A stretch of 64,000 nucleotides of DNA from Ohtaekwangia sp036786105 (lineage in GTDB: Bacteria > Bacteroidota > Bacteroidia > Cytophagales > Cyclobacteriaceae). Shown here one piece after another: positions 16,598-25,803 of this stretch (the stretch's first letter is position 1; every line of letters begins with the position of its first letter). The stretch spans positions 1-64,000 of the forward strand of contig NZ_DAIQRQ010000014.1 of NCBI RefSeq assembly GCF_036786105.1. The letters are read 5' to 3'. The translations under genes were made by a program, and so were the position numbers. The notes beneath the pieces are model-generated. The model saw nothing but the letters and a program-made list of their open reading frames with translations, made no database searches and was not told where the DNA came from.

Positions 16598-18517
16598 ATG
16601 CGACAACTGGCTGCTATTCTTTTTGCTGACATGACGGGCTATACTGCATTGATGCAGGAGAATGAACAACTGGCAAAGCTCAAACGCAAGCGACTGAAGG
16701 AAGTGCTGGACACTACGATCGGGCAATTCGGCGGAAGAGTTCTGCAATTTTACGGTGACGGCTCGCTCAGCATCTTTCAAAGCGCTATTGATGGTGTACA
16801 CTGCGCCATGCGCATACAGCAGGCGTTGCAGCAGGCCCCGAAAGTAGATGTACGCATCGGCCTTCACACCGGCGATGTAACGATCGAAGACGAAGCCATC
16901 TATGGAGATGGAGTGAACCTTGCATCACGCATTGAATCATTGGCTGTATCGGGCAGCATCTTTATATCAGAAAAAGTATTTGATGAAATACGTAACCAGG
17001 CAGATATACTCACACGCGAGCTGGGCTACTTTGAAATGAAAAATGTAAAGGAACCCGTGCGTGTATTTGCCATTGCCAACCCGGGCATGGTTGTGCCGGA
17101 ACGTGCAGCCCTCCAAGGCAAAACACGACAACCTGTAAACCGGCTGGCGGTTTTACCTTTTATGAACATGAGTGCTGATCCTGAAAACGAATACTTCAGC
17201 GATGGCATTACCGAAGAATTGCTCAATGCATTGACCAAGATCAATGGTCTGCAGGTAACATCGCGCACTTCTGCATTTGCATTCAAAGGCAAGCATGCAG
17301 ACATCCGCGATATAGCGATTCAACTGAATGTAGACAAAGTATTGGAAGGAAGCGTGCGCAAAGCCGGCAACCGCGTGCGTGTAACCGCCCAGTTGATCAA
17401 CGCTGCCGATGGCTATCATTTGTGGAGTGAGAACTACGACCGCGATCTTACCGATATATTTGCGTTGCAGGACGAGATCAGCGGCATGATCGCGAATAAA
17501 CTGCGTGAGAACCTGATCGCACCAACATCACCTTCACCAATAAAGTCGCCACCTTCGCAGAATATAGAAGCCTATACCTGCTATCTCAAAGGGCTTCACT
17601 ACTGGAACAAAATGACTCCGGGCGACACAAAAAAAGCAATTGAATGTTTTGAGCAGGCTATAGCACTGGAACCTGAGTATGCACTCGCTTATGCGATGAC
17701 GGCCACCGCGTATAGCCAACTGGGATCAAGCGGACAAATGTTACCCGCCACTGCCTTTGAAATTGCACACCGCTATGCCGACAAAGCCCTGCAACTTGAC
17801 AGCACCGTAGCTGAAGGATATATAGCCAAGGGAGCAGTTTATTTACTATATGATTGGAAATGGGCCGAAGCACATGAAGCCTTGCAAAAAGCTTTGCATC
17901 TTAACCCGGGTGCCACAACCGTATACCGCTGGCTTGGCTTCTACTATGTGTTGATGGGTCAACAGGAGCAAGCCATCACGGTAATGGAGGAAGCATTGAA
18001 ACTTGATCCATTGTCTACCTTCATCAACCATTCACTCGGAAATATATATGTCTTTGCCGCAAGGTATGATGATGCGATTCGACAGGCCGATAAACTGCTG
18101 GAGATCGATCCGCAGATGCGCATGGGCCTGGAGTTGAAAGCCTGGAGCCTGGGTATGAAAGGCAACTGGCCTGCAGCACTGCAGCTCTTTGCTGAAGTAC
18201 ACCGACTCACCAACCACCCACAAAAAGGACTGATGGGATTAGGCTATGCATACGCCATGTTAGGTGAACGCGAGAAGGCCCTCGATTGTATTGCCCGCAT
18301 CGAACAACGACAGGCGGAAAATCCGGATCTTGTATTGAATGCCGACATGGTGGGCATCTGGTATGCATTAGGCGATATGGATAAAACATTCTATCATATT
18401 AACCAATGTGTGGAAAAGCGACTGGCTCCCGTAAATTACTTTTTAGAGTACCCCGTGTTTGCCGAGCTAAAGAAAGATCCACGCTATCTGGAATTGAAGA
18501 ACAAGGCCGGACTGTAG
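16598..18517 (+). CDS. Class III cyclase-TolB-like-TPR fusion protein
   Basis: The 639-residue protein begins with a class III nucleotide cyclase domain (residues 1-160): metal Asp11 in FADMTGYT, Asp54 in YGDGSLS, and transition-state Asn106 and Arg110 in GVNLASR. The purine-selecting Lys of canonical adenylate cyclases is replaced by Gln50, so activity or substrate is uncertain. A TolB-N-like segment follows (RLAVLPFMNMSADPENEYFS to about residue 300), then TPR repeats to the end. No membrane segment is seen. This architecture is common in Bacteroidota; the TPRs probably bind a partner. Confidence 0.88.
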   Translation: MRQLAAILFADMTGYTALMQENEQLAKLKRKRLKEVLDTTIGQFGGRVLQFYGDGSLSIFQSAIDGVHCAMRIQQALQQAPKVDVRIGLHTGDVTIEDEAIYGDGVNLASRIESLAVSGSIFISEKVFDEIRNQADILTRELGYFEMKNVKEPVRVFAIANPGMVVPERAALQGKTRQPVNRLAVLPFMNMSADPENEYFSDGITEELLNALTKINGLQVTSRTSAFAFKGKHADIRDIAIQLNVDKVLEGSVRKAGNRVRVTAQLINAADGYHLWSENYDRDLTDIFALQDEISGMIANKLRENLIAPTSPSPIKSPPSQNIEAYTCYLKGLHYWNKMTPGDTKKAIECFEQAIALEPEYALAYAMTATAYSQLGSSGQMLPATAFEIAHRYADKALQLDSTVAEGYIAKGAVYLLYDWKWAEAHEALQKALHLNPGATTVYRWLGFYYVLMGQQEQAITVMEEALKLDPLSTFINHSLGNIYVFAARYDDAIRQADKLLEIDPQMRMGLELKAWSLGMKGNWPAALQLFAEVHRLTNHPQKGLMGLGYAYAMLGEREKALDCIARIEQRQAENPDLVLNADMVGIWYALGDMDKTFYHINQCVEKRLAPVNYFLEYPVFAELKKDPRYLELKNKAGL

Positions 18518-18554
18518 CATATATATACTTGTAAATCGATACTTCTTCAAAGTA

Positions 18555-18584
18555 GAAAGACTGCTTATGATGGCAGTCTTTCTT
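18555..18584. terminator. Bidirectional terminator between convergent genes
   Basis: GAAAGACTGC and GCAGTCTTTC flank an eight-base loop. T-rich sequence follows on the plus strand and the A-rich arm supplies a T-tract on the minus strand. It separates the cyclase fusion gene from the convergent aldo/keto reductase gene. Confidence 0.85.
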
Positions 18585-18593
18585 AATTAAAGA

Positions 18594-19592
18594 TCATCGC
18601 ATCTTCACCCAATACGGATATACCGGTTTCTGTGCACTGGCTTTCTCCAGGCGTTCGATCTGTGTTGTGGTAAGATTCCAGCCTACCGATTCAAGATTGT
18701 GAATCAGTTGCTGTTCGTTGCGCGCACCGATCACGACATTAGAAACCGTAGGACGCTGCAGCAACCAATTGATCGCTACTTGAGGAACTGACTTGCCTGT
18801 TTCGGCGGCAACTTCATCCAGCACATCTACAACCGTATATAAATATTCATCGGATACCTCCGGGCCATTTGCAGCGCCTCCGTTTTGTATGCGTCCTTCC
18901 TGCAACGGCTGGCCTCTGCGGAGTTTGCCGGTGAGGCGGCCCCATCCTAACGGACTCCACACCATGAGGCCTACGTTTTGATCTTGCGCCAGCGGCATTA
19001 ACTCCCATTCATATTCGCGACCAATGAGCGAATAATATCCCTGGTAAATGACATAGCGCGCGAGTCCATATTTCTCAGCGATAGCCAGCGACTTCATTAC
19101 CTGCCATCCTGTAAAATTAGAACAGCCTATATAGCGCACTTTACCGCTGCTTACCAGGTTATCCAATGCGGCCAGCGTTTCTTCCATAGGTGTAAACGGA
19201 TCGTAGCCATGAATAAAATATACATCGATATAGTCTGTGCCCAAACGCCTGAGACTGGCTTCGCATGCTTTAATGAGGTGATAGCGCGATGCACCTTTAT
19301 CATTTGGGCCATCGCCCATGGCAAATGTACCTTTGGTGGAAATCAGGGCGCGATCGCGTTTTCCTTTCAACGCAGCACCAAGAATTTGTTCTGAGTCTCC
19401 CTGCGAGTATACATCGGCTGTGTCGAAGAAATTGGCACCATATTCCAGGCAGATGTCTGCCAGGCGCGATGCTTCCTGTATATCGATTTGTCCCCACTTT
19501 TTGAAAAAATCATTGGTACCACCAAAAGTAGCGGTGCCATAACTAAGCACGGGAATGCGTAATCCCGAATGTCCTAACTGACGGTATTCCAT
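18594..19592 (-). CDS. Aldo/keto reductase
   Basis: The protein starts MEYRQLGHSGLRIPVLSYGT, matching the usual start of this family; upstream in-frame codons are disregarded. Catalytic tetrad positions can be seen: Asp and Tyr in FFDTADVYSQG, Lys in STKGTF, and His in YFIHGYDP. The C-terminal NADPH site shows VVIGARNEQQL. Members reduce aldehydes and ketones with NADPH. The AraC-type regulator gene upstream on the same strand is a candidate controller. The substrate is unknown. Confidence 0.92.
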   Translation of the reverse strand: MEYRQLGHSGLRIPVLSYGTATFGGTNDFFKKWGQIDIQEASRLADICLEYGANFFDTADVYSQGDSEQILGAALKGKRDRALISTKGTFAMGDGPNDKGASRYHLIKACEASLRRLGTDYIDVYFIHGYDPFTPMEETLAALDNLVSSGKVRYIGCSNFTGWQVMKSLAIAEKYGLARYVIYQGYYSLIGREYEWELMPLAQDQNVGLMVWSPLGWGRLTGKLRRGQPLQEGRIQNGGAANGPEVSDEYLYTVVDVLDEVAAETGKSVPQVAINWLLQRPTVSNVVIGARNEQQLIHNLESVGWNLTTTQIERLEKASAQKPVYPYWVKMR

Positions 19593-19751
19593 ACGTTGTC
19601 GTTTTAATGATGAATTTGTTTTTCGCATGGCTGAAGTTATCAGCATGATGATGCAAAGTTGATTCTTACGACCACGCTGCTTCAGGAGATAATACGGATA
19701 TACCGGTACATTTTACAGGTGAGAAAATCCCTGCTCTTTTATGATATAACG

Positions 19752-20699
19752 TCAGGAGTGCTGGCCGGATGAATGAGCCCGATATGCTGCCGGCGATAAT
19801 CCTGTTTGACTTTTATAGTATCGCGCGAAGTATGAAGGATCATCGTAGCCAAGACGGTAAGCGATTTCACTGATACTCTTGGAAGAATGTCGCAGGCATA
19901 TTGTGGCTTGTTTGATCAGGTGATTTTTGATCAGTTGTCCGGCCGATCTTCCTGTAATTGCTTTGATGGTGTCGTTGAGATGATTCTGCGAAACGCCAAG
20001 CTCCTCTGCATAGGCAGCAACGCTCTTGAGTTGAATGGCATTACCTGGGCTGATCACTTTAAAGTCGCGCCTATAAAGCGCCGTAAATGCCTTGAGCAAC
20101 CGTAAGCCGGGATGTAATGATGTCGGTGCATGACTTACCTGCAGGTTATACTGTGCATACGCTTTGTTGAGCACGGCCTGCAGATAACCTCTTAACACAT
20201 GATCGGAATATTCATTACGCTGATCATGTTCGCGGTGCATCCATTGAAACAAGGTGAGATAATGCTGCGCTTCTTCATCGTTGAGATACAATACCGGTGT
20301 GCCATCGATCTGAAAGAACGGAAGTTCGTTTAAGAAGTTCTTGTTCTCTCTCCCCACGTTGTAGAAGTCATCTGAAAAAGAGCAAAAATATCCCCGCTGT
20401 TCTTCAGCCTCCGATCGCCAGGAATTGATAACATCCGGTCCTATAAAACAAAGCATATTGCGGGTGAGGTGATGCTCCTGTATTCCGAAGGTATGTCGGC
20501 CTTCGCCCTGCATGACCAGGAATATCATATAGAAATCAAGTCGGTGCGCCCCGATGCTGTGCTTGTAGTTGCAGCGCTGATGTATATCAAAATGTTGAAT
20601 GCCGGGTATAACTTCCTGACAATTGGTTCGGTTATCCTGAAAGTAAGACGAAGCGTATGAAGTACTTCGGAACACAGGAATATTCTGATCTTTCGGCAT
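19752..20699 (-). CDS. AraC family transcriptional regulator
   Basis: The 315-residue protein has an N-terminal cupin-like sensing domain (HTFGIQEHHLTRNMLCFIGP) and a C-terminal double helix-turn-helix: VAAYAEELGVSQNHLNDTIK and the second helix pair with ISEIAYRLGYDDPSYFARYY, the AraC signature. It lies upstream of the aldo/keto reductase gene on the same strand, with about 160 bases between, and may activate it. The inducer is unknown. Confidence 0.92.
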   Translation of the reverse strand: MPKDQNIPVFRSTSYASSYFQDNRTNCQEVIPGIQHFDIHQRCNYKHSIGAHRLDFYMIFLVMQGEGRHTFGIQEHHLTRNMLCFIGPDVINSWRSEAEEQRGYFCSFSDDFYNVGRENKNFLNELPFFQIDGTPVLYLNDEEAQHYLTLFQWMHREHDQRNEYSDHVLRGYLQAVLNKAYAQYNLQVSHAPTSLHPGLRLLKAFTALYRRDFKVISPGNAIQLKSVAAYAEELGVSQNHLNDTIKAITGRSAGQLIKNHLIKQATICLRHSSKSISEIAYRLGYDDPSYFARYYKSQTGLSPAAYRAHSSGQHS

Positions 20700-20769
20700 A
20701 TGGAATTGGGGTTGGGTAATGTCGATCTAACCGGTGCTGCCTGCGAAAAATTCCAGGCTGGACGGAAAT

Positions 20770-22053
20770 CTACTTATTAACCGAAACCTTCCAGATAACA
20801 TTGCTCACATCATCGGTAACCAGCAGACTGCCGTCAGGCGTTACGATCACGCACACCGGGCGACCACGAACTTTCTCTTTGCTGAGCTCGGCAATAAAAC
20901 CGGTAAGAAAATCTTCGCCCTTGCTTTGAGGTTTACCATCGCTGAAAGGAATGAATATTACTTTATACCCGGAGAGTGTGGAGCGATTCCAGGAGCCATG
21001 CTGCGCAATAAAGGCGCCATGGTGATATTTCTGTGGAAAGGCTTTCTGATCATAGAAGGCAAGTCCTAATGAAGCAGTATGCGATCCAATGTCAACATCC
21101 GGTGTGGTATAGCTCGTCACAACGGCAGGCCTGGGCGCCTTTACACGATCATCAAAACGACCGTGGTACATCCAGGGCCAACCATAGAATCCGTTCTCTT
21201 TAACGTGTGTGAAGTAATCCGGCACCAGGTTATCGCCAAGTTCATCGCGTTCATTTACTACAGTCCATAGCGTATTGGTGCCAGGTGCCCAGTCCATACC
21301 CACCGGGTTACGCAACCCACTGGCATACACGCGCAGCCCTGTACCGTCCGGATTTACCTCCAGTATATCAGCCCGTAGAAATTCATTCATGATTCCTTTT
21401 TCGGCAATGTTGGTACCGGAGCCAACCGCTATATATATCTTTGAACCGTCTTTGCTGGCCAGGAGATTTCTCGTCCAGTGACGATTGGCTTTACCGGCGG
21501 GAAGATCAAGAATCTTCTCTCCTTTTCCAGTGATGGCTAATTGACCAACCGTATACGGATATCGCCACAGCCCATCGGTATTGGCTACATAGAACCAGTT
21601 GCCCATTACAAGCATACCCAACGGCTGATTCAGATTGCTTAGAAATGTATTACGTACCTCCGGTTTTCCATCACCATCCGCATCACGAAGCAACGTAATG
21701 CGGTCTGCGCTGTGACGCAGGCTATTGGATTTGGAAGCCCCGATGATGTGTGCTCCAATCTTCTCAAGAAACGGATGGTTGGAATTACTTTCGGCTACTA
21801 GTATATCCTCATTGGAGACTATATAAAGCCACCGGGGATTGTCAAATCCATCTGCATAGCGCGTTACCGTAAATCCTTCGGGCGCCTTCGGCGTTTCTCC
21901 GGTCTTCCATCCTATTACATTGCTGAAATTCATCGATGACTTGGTGGCATGCGGTGCCGGCAAGCTATCAGACAAGGTTGTACGCGATTTTCCCTGCGAA
22001 AATCCGCACTCCGAGTACAGTATAATTATCAATACCCCAAAAATATACCTCAT
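20770..22053 (-). CDS. Sorbosone/glucose dehydrogenase-like beta-propeller, secreted
   Basis: The 427-residue protein begins with a signal peptide ending near CGFSQG. The rest is a six-bladed propeller of the L-sorbosone/soluble quinoprotein glucose dehydrogenase type: blade motifs such as FDNPRWLYI, DADGDGKPEVRNTF, GLRNPVGMDWAPGT, and VVNERDELGDNLVPDY are typical, and HGSWNRS is a conserved late motif. Known relatives use PQQ to oxidise sugars in the periplasm, but PQQ ligands cannot be verified here. It stands alone; a DUF1328 gene lies upstream on the same strand. Confidence 0.88.
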   Translation of the reverse strand: MRYIFGVLIIILYSECGFSQGKSRTTLSDSLPAPHATKSSMNFSNVIGWKTGETPKAPEGFTVTRYADGFDNPRWLYIVSNEDILVAESNSNHPFLEKIGAHIIGASKSNSLRHSADRITLLRDADGDGKPEVRNTFLSNLNQPLGMLVMGNWFYVANTDGLWRYPYTVGQLAITGKGEKILDLPAGKANRHWTRNLLASKDGSKIYIAVGSGTNIAEKGIMNEFLRADILEVNPDGTGLRVYASGLRNPVGMDWAPGTNTLWTVVNERDELGDNLVPDYFTHVKENGFYGWPWMYHGRFDDRVKAPRPAVVTSYTTPDVDIGSHTASLGLAFYDQKAFPQKYHHGAFIAQHGSWNRSTLSGYKVIFIPFSDGKPQSKGEDFLTGFIAELSKEKVRGRPVCVIVTPDGSLLVTDDVSNVIWKVSVNK

Positions 22054-22114
22054 GGCAATGCCAGTAGATGGATACTATATTTTTACTCCTAATCGTCCGA
22101 CCTCCGCTACTCCG

Positions 22115-22282
22115 TCACTTTTTGAACAATGTTGCTCCAAAGGCAATGACGATAATAAAAGCGACCAGGAAGATGAAGAATAAAACTTGTGCGATAGTGG
22201 CTGCACCTTCTGCTATACCACCGAACCCAAAGATTGCCGCTACAATGGCAATAATGAAAAATATGGCTGCCCAGCGTAACAT
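22115..22282 (-). CDS. DUF1328 (YtjA-like) small membrane protein, 55 aa
   Basis: The minus strand encodes a 55-residue protein starting MLRWAAIFFIIAIVAAIFGF, followed by a GGIAEGAA turn and a second hydrophobic helix, ending in ATLFKK. This order (LRWA, helix, GFGGIA, helix) matches the DUF1328/YtjA family of small stress-related two-helix membrane proteins. Its length is normal for that family. No other gene shares its transcript clearly; the sorbosone-type dehydrogenase gene starts 61 bases downstream. Function remains unknown in the family. Confidence 0.88.
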   Translation of the reverse strand: MLRWAAIFFIIAIVAAIFGFGGIAEGAATIAQVLFFIFLVAFIIVIAFGATLFKK

Positions 22283-22674
22283 ATGTTTATCTGTTTTAAT
22301 GGTGAATAAAATTATATATGGCCTTTACCGGCCGATATACTTCAATTAAAATGTTATGCCATGACGGTGTGTGCAGAGGCCATTAACTTTACATGGAAAT
22401 GCGTAAAATGATCTACAATCAGGAGATTGTATTTGTATTAGAAGGTATGATTACACGCAGGTCACATACAACATCAGACTTAATTTCACTGCATACTTCG
22501 GGGTATATATCCGGCAGTATTTATAGATGCAGAACTGTTAATTTAAGAATCTTTTAAGCGGCCGGGCTCAACATACGTTCGGGCCTGGCGTTACAAGGAG
22601 AGGCACGATAACTATATATCATATATCGTGTCGAAAGCAGTATAAATCTTTAACTACTCATCACCATCTAACGT
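22283..22674. other. Intergenic region without a supported gene
   Basis: These 392 bases separate the divergent DUF1328 and SPFH genes. A 54-codon frame at 22393-22557 has no recognisable feature and poor composition, so I do not call it. A seven-base dyad (CACGATA at 22604, TATCGTG at 22624) and GC-rich words around 22558-22592 suggest regulatory structure in the SPFH leader, but no clean promoter is visible. Confidence 0.5.
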
Positions 22675-23472
22675 ATGAAGAAAGTAATTTTTAAGAAGGC
22701 AAGCGCCTTCGTCATGCTCGCACTCCTGATGACACAGTGTGCTATTGTTCGGCCCGGAGAAGTAGGCATTGTACAACGCCTCGGTGTTATCAGAGGAGCT
22801 TCCATCACACAAGGTACCCGCTGGTTTAATCCCTTCGTTTCCAAAGTTGTCAAGATAAACGCACGCACTGTTGAAAGCTTCAACACACTCCCACTCCCTA
22901 CAAAAGAAGGTCTTAGTGTAAATACTGAGATCAGTTTGCTATACCATGTGAATCCGGAGTCTGCCAAAGATGTATATACACGCTTCGGCACGAACTACGA
23001 AGAAGTGGTTGTGCTCAGCAACTTCCGGGCTACCGCGCGTGAGGTCTCCGCACGTTACTTAGCTAAAGACCTCTATGCCACGGAGCGTACCAAGATCGAG
23101 AAAGCCGTTGCCGATGAGTTGAGCGCACATATAGCGCAATATGGTTTTGTCGTAGATGCTGTGCTGTTGAAAGATATAGACCTGCCGCCTCAACTTGTTC
23201 AGGCTATTGAGAATAAAGTAAATGCGGAACAAGCTGTGCTGCAAATGGAGTTTGTAGTAGAGAAACAGAAGAAGGAAGCGGAGCGCCTTGTCATTGAAGC
23301 TGAAGGTATCAAAAAAGCGCAGGACATCATCAACCAGTCGCTCACCGAAAAGCTGCTGCAGTATAATAACATCCAGATGCTGAAGAGTCTTGTAAATTCA
23401 CCCAACTCAAAAGTCATTATCACCGGCAGCAACCAGCCCTCGCAGTTAATGGTGAATACGGAGAAGAATTAA
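22675..23472 (+). CDS. SPFH/prohibitin-family lipoprotein
   Basis: The 265-residue protein has a signal peptide ending in LMTQC, with Cys22 as lipidation site, followed by an SPFH (band 7) domain from about residue 27 (VRPGEVGIVQRLG) to 180 and a coiled-coil rich in Glu/Lys/Ala (VVEKQKKEAERLVIEAEGIKKA). The C terminus holds KVIITGSNQP. Prohibitin-like proteins form large ring or cage oligomers at membranes; here lipid anchoring replaces the usual N-terminal helix. The gene is monocistronic and ends before a hairpin and a terminator. Confidence 0.9.
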   Translation: MKKVIFKKASAFVMLALLMTQCAIVRPGEVGIVQRLGVIRGASITQGTRWFNPFVSKVVKINARTVESFNTLPLPTKEGLSVNTEISLLYHVNPESAKDVYTRFGTNYEEVVVLSNFRATAREVSARYLAKDLYATERTKIEKAVADELSAHIAQYGFVVDAVLLKDIDLPPQLVQAIENKVNAEQAVLQMEFVVEKQKKEAERLVIEAEGIKKAQDIINQSLTEKLLQYNNIQMLKSLVNSPNSKVIITGSNQPSQLMVNTEKN

Positions 23473-23491
23473 TCACGTGTGTACGTGTATG

Positions 23492-23538
23492 CGTTGATAG
23501 GTGTCTATGTTCCGTTTTAACGTAAATACCTATCAACG
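23492..23538. repeat. 11-bp perfect inverted repeat
   Basis: CGTTGATAGGT at 23492-23502 and ACCTATCAACG at 23528-23538 are separated by 25 bases, 20 bases after the SPFH stop codon. The words TTGATAGG recur in the repeat region near 60930-60943. It may be a 3'-UTR structure of the SPFH mRNA; the stronger terminator lies just downstream. Confidence 0.5.
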
Positions 23539-23577
23539 TGAATATGCTATCAGGAAACTCTGAAATGGACTAAAAAT

Positions 23578-23614
23578 AAAAAGGCAACTACATGTAGCAT
23601 GTAATTGCCTTTTT
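23578..23614. terminator. Strong bidirectional terminator
   Basis: AAAAAGGCAA and TTGCCTTTTT, with an inner TACATG/CATGTA stem, flank a TAG loop. T-tracts occur on both strands. It lies between the plus-strand SPFH gene and the minus-strand tRNA-Thr gene and can end both transcripts. Confidence 0.9.
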
Positions 23615-23620
23615 ATTTTG

Positions 23621-23693
<73 letters not shown>

Positions 23694-23729
23694 TTTCAGT
23701 TTTTAGCGCCTTCTGCGCTAATGAGGGTG

Positions 23730-23760
23730 CAAAAATAAATCAAGAATGGATTTCAACAAA
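23730..23760 (-). promoter_or_regulatory. Consensus promoter of the tRNA-Thr gene
   Basis: On the minus strand TTTG (23757-23760), 19 bases, TATTTTTG (23730-23737) matches the Bacteroidota TTTG/TAnnTTTG promoter at ideal spacing. Between it and the tRNA lies a TAGCGC/GCGCTA hairpin (23703-23719), probably part of the 5' leader removed by processing. Confidence 0.8.
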
Positions 23761-23849
23761 TGTTTCAGCAAAAATAACTATTTAAAAGTTCACTTTTTTT
23801 CATTTTCGGACTCTTGTTTTTTAGACGCATTTTTACATGCACTACAATA

Positions 23850-23884
23850 AAAAAAGTCTCACCCGAAGAGGGATGAGACTTTAT
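23850..23884 (-). terminator. Intrinsic terminator after the DUF349 gene
   Basis: On the minus strand AAAGTCTCA, then CCC and GGG arms around a five-base loop, then TGAGACTTT is followed by a T-tract. It starts about 20 bases beyond the DUF349 stop codon. Confidence 0.85.
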
Positions 23885-23904
23885 GTTTTTGACTGTCAAT
23901 GCTC

Positions 23905-25749
23905 CTATATCGTCTTCAGCATCTTCAATTGATCTTTCAACTGCTTCAGGTGCTCGGTAGCTTCCTTAATCTTGTCGTTAAACTCAATGCGAACACTTTC
24001 GGCATTTTGTGAGCGAGAGAAGAACTCGAGGTTGTTTCTCCAGAGCGCAATGTCATTTTCAACTTTGCTGATCTTCTTCCGGATGGCCTGCTCCTTCTGA
24101 AAAATCTTACGGTCGGCCATCGGATCATTTTTCAGATCGCTCAGCTGATTCTCCAGCAGCAGCTTGCTCTTGTCGTCTTCGCTGAAGCCTTGTATGCGGC
24201 TCACAAATTTATCCACTGCTTCGTGGTAGCGATTACGGATCGCGCTGATGTCCTTGCGGGGCACAAAACCAATCGCGTTAAATTGATCCTGCAGCGCTTT
24301 CAACACTTCTGGTGAAGCGGTACCGGCTGCTGCATGGCTCTCCAATGTGGTACATATATCCTCCTTGAGTCGCAAATTTTCAGCCTGCTCATTTTCTACT
24401 TTGCCATGCTGCGTGCGTCTCTGCTCAAAGAAATAGTCGCAGGCATCTTTGAATTCCTTAAAGACTTTCTCACGGAATTTCTCGGGCACCGGACCAACTT
24501 CTTTCCACTTCTGTTGCAGTACTTTTAACTCGTTGGAAGTTTTCTCCCAGTCGTGGCTTTCTTTTAAAGCGAGAGCCTTTTCAACAAGCTCATTCTTGAG
24601 TTGCAGGTTCTTCTCACGTTCTTCGTCAAGTTTTTTGAAGAAAGCATTCTTGTTATTGAAAAATGTTTTAAAGGCACCCCAAAACTTCTTGTTAATCTCT
24701 TTTGCTTTTGCACGAGGCAGACCACCAATTACTTCCCAACGCTTTTGAATATCAAGAATTTCTTTTGTCTTCTGGTTCCATTCTTTGATGCGATCAGAAT
24801 TGAAAGTCGAAAACTCCTGCACTTCATCGCTGAGCTTTGCCTTCAGGTCAAGATTGCCATGAAGCTCCTGTTGTAATTTCTGAAGGTATGAATCACGCTT
24901 CGCATATACTGCATCTGATGCTGTTTTAAAGCGCTGCCATACTACTTCCTTGTCATCTTTCGGCACAGGACCTATATGCTTGAACTCGTGGTGCAATTCA
25001 TTCAATTCGCGAATAGCATCTTTAATGATCTCCACTTCAGAAAGCTTCTCGGCACGCGCACAAAGATCCAGTTTCGCTTCCAGGTTTCGCTTGCGATCAA
25101 GCTCCTTCAGTTCAAAATATATACTTTGATTATCGTAGAAGCGATCTACCAGTGCATGATAATTTGCCCACAGTGTTTTCGCTTGTGTGCCGGGTACAGG
25201 TCCTATCGTTTTCCACTCTTTCTGAAGCTCTTTAAATTGCTCGAACTGCTCATCAGAGTTTTGCGAATCTGCCACGACACGAATCCGTTCCAGCAGTTCC
25301 TGCTTTCTGCGAAGGTTATCGTTTTTCTTTTCTTCCTGCAAGCGAATGTGATTCGTCTTCCGATCGCGGATAAGTTTGATATTCGCATCGAAGATCACAT
25401 CCGATTCATCGCCTTTATATTCGAAGTCTTCTTCTATACCACCGCTGCCGATGAACTTCATGAGCGCTTCCGCTTTTTCCTTTTCGCGGATGTCGTCATA
25501 TAGCGGTTTTATTTCACGAATGATGTTATCAACACGCTTGAAGTTGTCATCTTTCGCGAGGTCTCTTATAACATTGGCAAGTTGCACCTTTGAGTAATTG
25601 CTATAGTCAATATGCTCTTCTTCGATAGTGTCATCAGCACCCTCATGATGATCTGCCAAGTCTATTTCGGAGTTCAACGTATTGCCATGGTTCTCCACCA
25701 ACCCGGCCTCCTGAACATTTTCCTCTCGTTTATCTCTTTCCATTTCCAT
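23905..25749 (-). CDS. DUF349 repeat protein
   Basis: The 614-residue protein is almost entirely charged and helical. An acidic N terminus (residues 1-50) is followed by at least five DUF349 repeats, each with a KEWKTIGPVP-like core: near residues 173, 245, 323, 395 and 470 (EWKTIGPVP, EFKHIGPVPKD, RWEVIGGLPR, KWKEVGPVPEK, FNAIGFVPRK). A long coiled-coil ends the protein. There is no signal peptide, so it is cytoplasmic. DUF349 proteins are common in Bacteroidota; their function is not established. It lies downstream of yqgE on the same strand and may be co-expressed. Confidence 0.9.
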   Translation of the reverse strand: MEMERDKREENVQEAGLVENHGNTLNSEIDLADHHEGADDTIEEEHIDYSNYSKVQLANVIRDLAKDDNFKRVDNIIREIKPLYDDIREKEKAEALMKFIGSGGIEEDFEYKGDESDVIFDANIKLIRDRKTNHIRLQEEKKNDNLRRKQELLERIRVVADSQNSDEQFEQFKELQKEWKTIGPVPGTQAKTLWANYHALVDRFYDNQSIYFELKELDRKRNLEAKLDLCARAEKLSEVEIIKDAIRELNELHHEFKHIGPVPKDDKEVVWQRFKTASDAVYAKRDSYLQKLQQELHGNLDLKAKLSDEVQEFSTFNSDRIKEWNQKTKEILDIQKRWEVIGGLPRAKAKEINKKFWGAFKTFFNNKNAFFKKLDEEREKNLQLKNELVEKALALKESHDWEKTSNELKVLQQKWKEVGPVPEKFREKVFKEFKDACDYFFEQRRTQHGKVENEQAENLRLKEDICTTLESHAAAGTASPEVLKALQDQFNAIGFVPRKDISAIRNRYHEAVDKFVSRIQGFSEDDKSKLLLENQLSDLKNDPMADRKIFQKEQAIRKKISKVENDIALWRNNLEFFSRSQNAESVRIEFNDKIKEATEHLKQLKDQLKMLKTI

Positions 25750-25803
25750 GGGTCAATAAGTCAATCTTTGGTACGCGCTTAGCGTAAATTTAACTAAAAA
25801 AGC

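Noticed and set aside
22393..22557. 54-codon plus-strand open frame upstream of the SPFH gene
   Set aside because: No domain, poor composition and no promoter; it could be chance in a long intergenic region.
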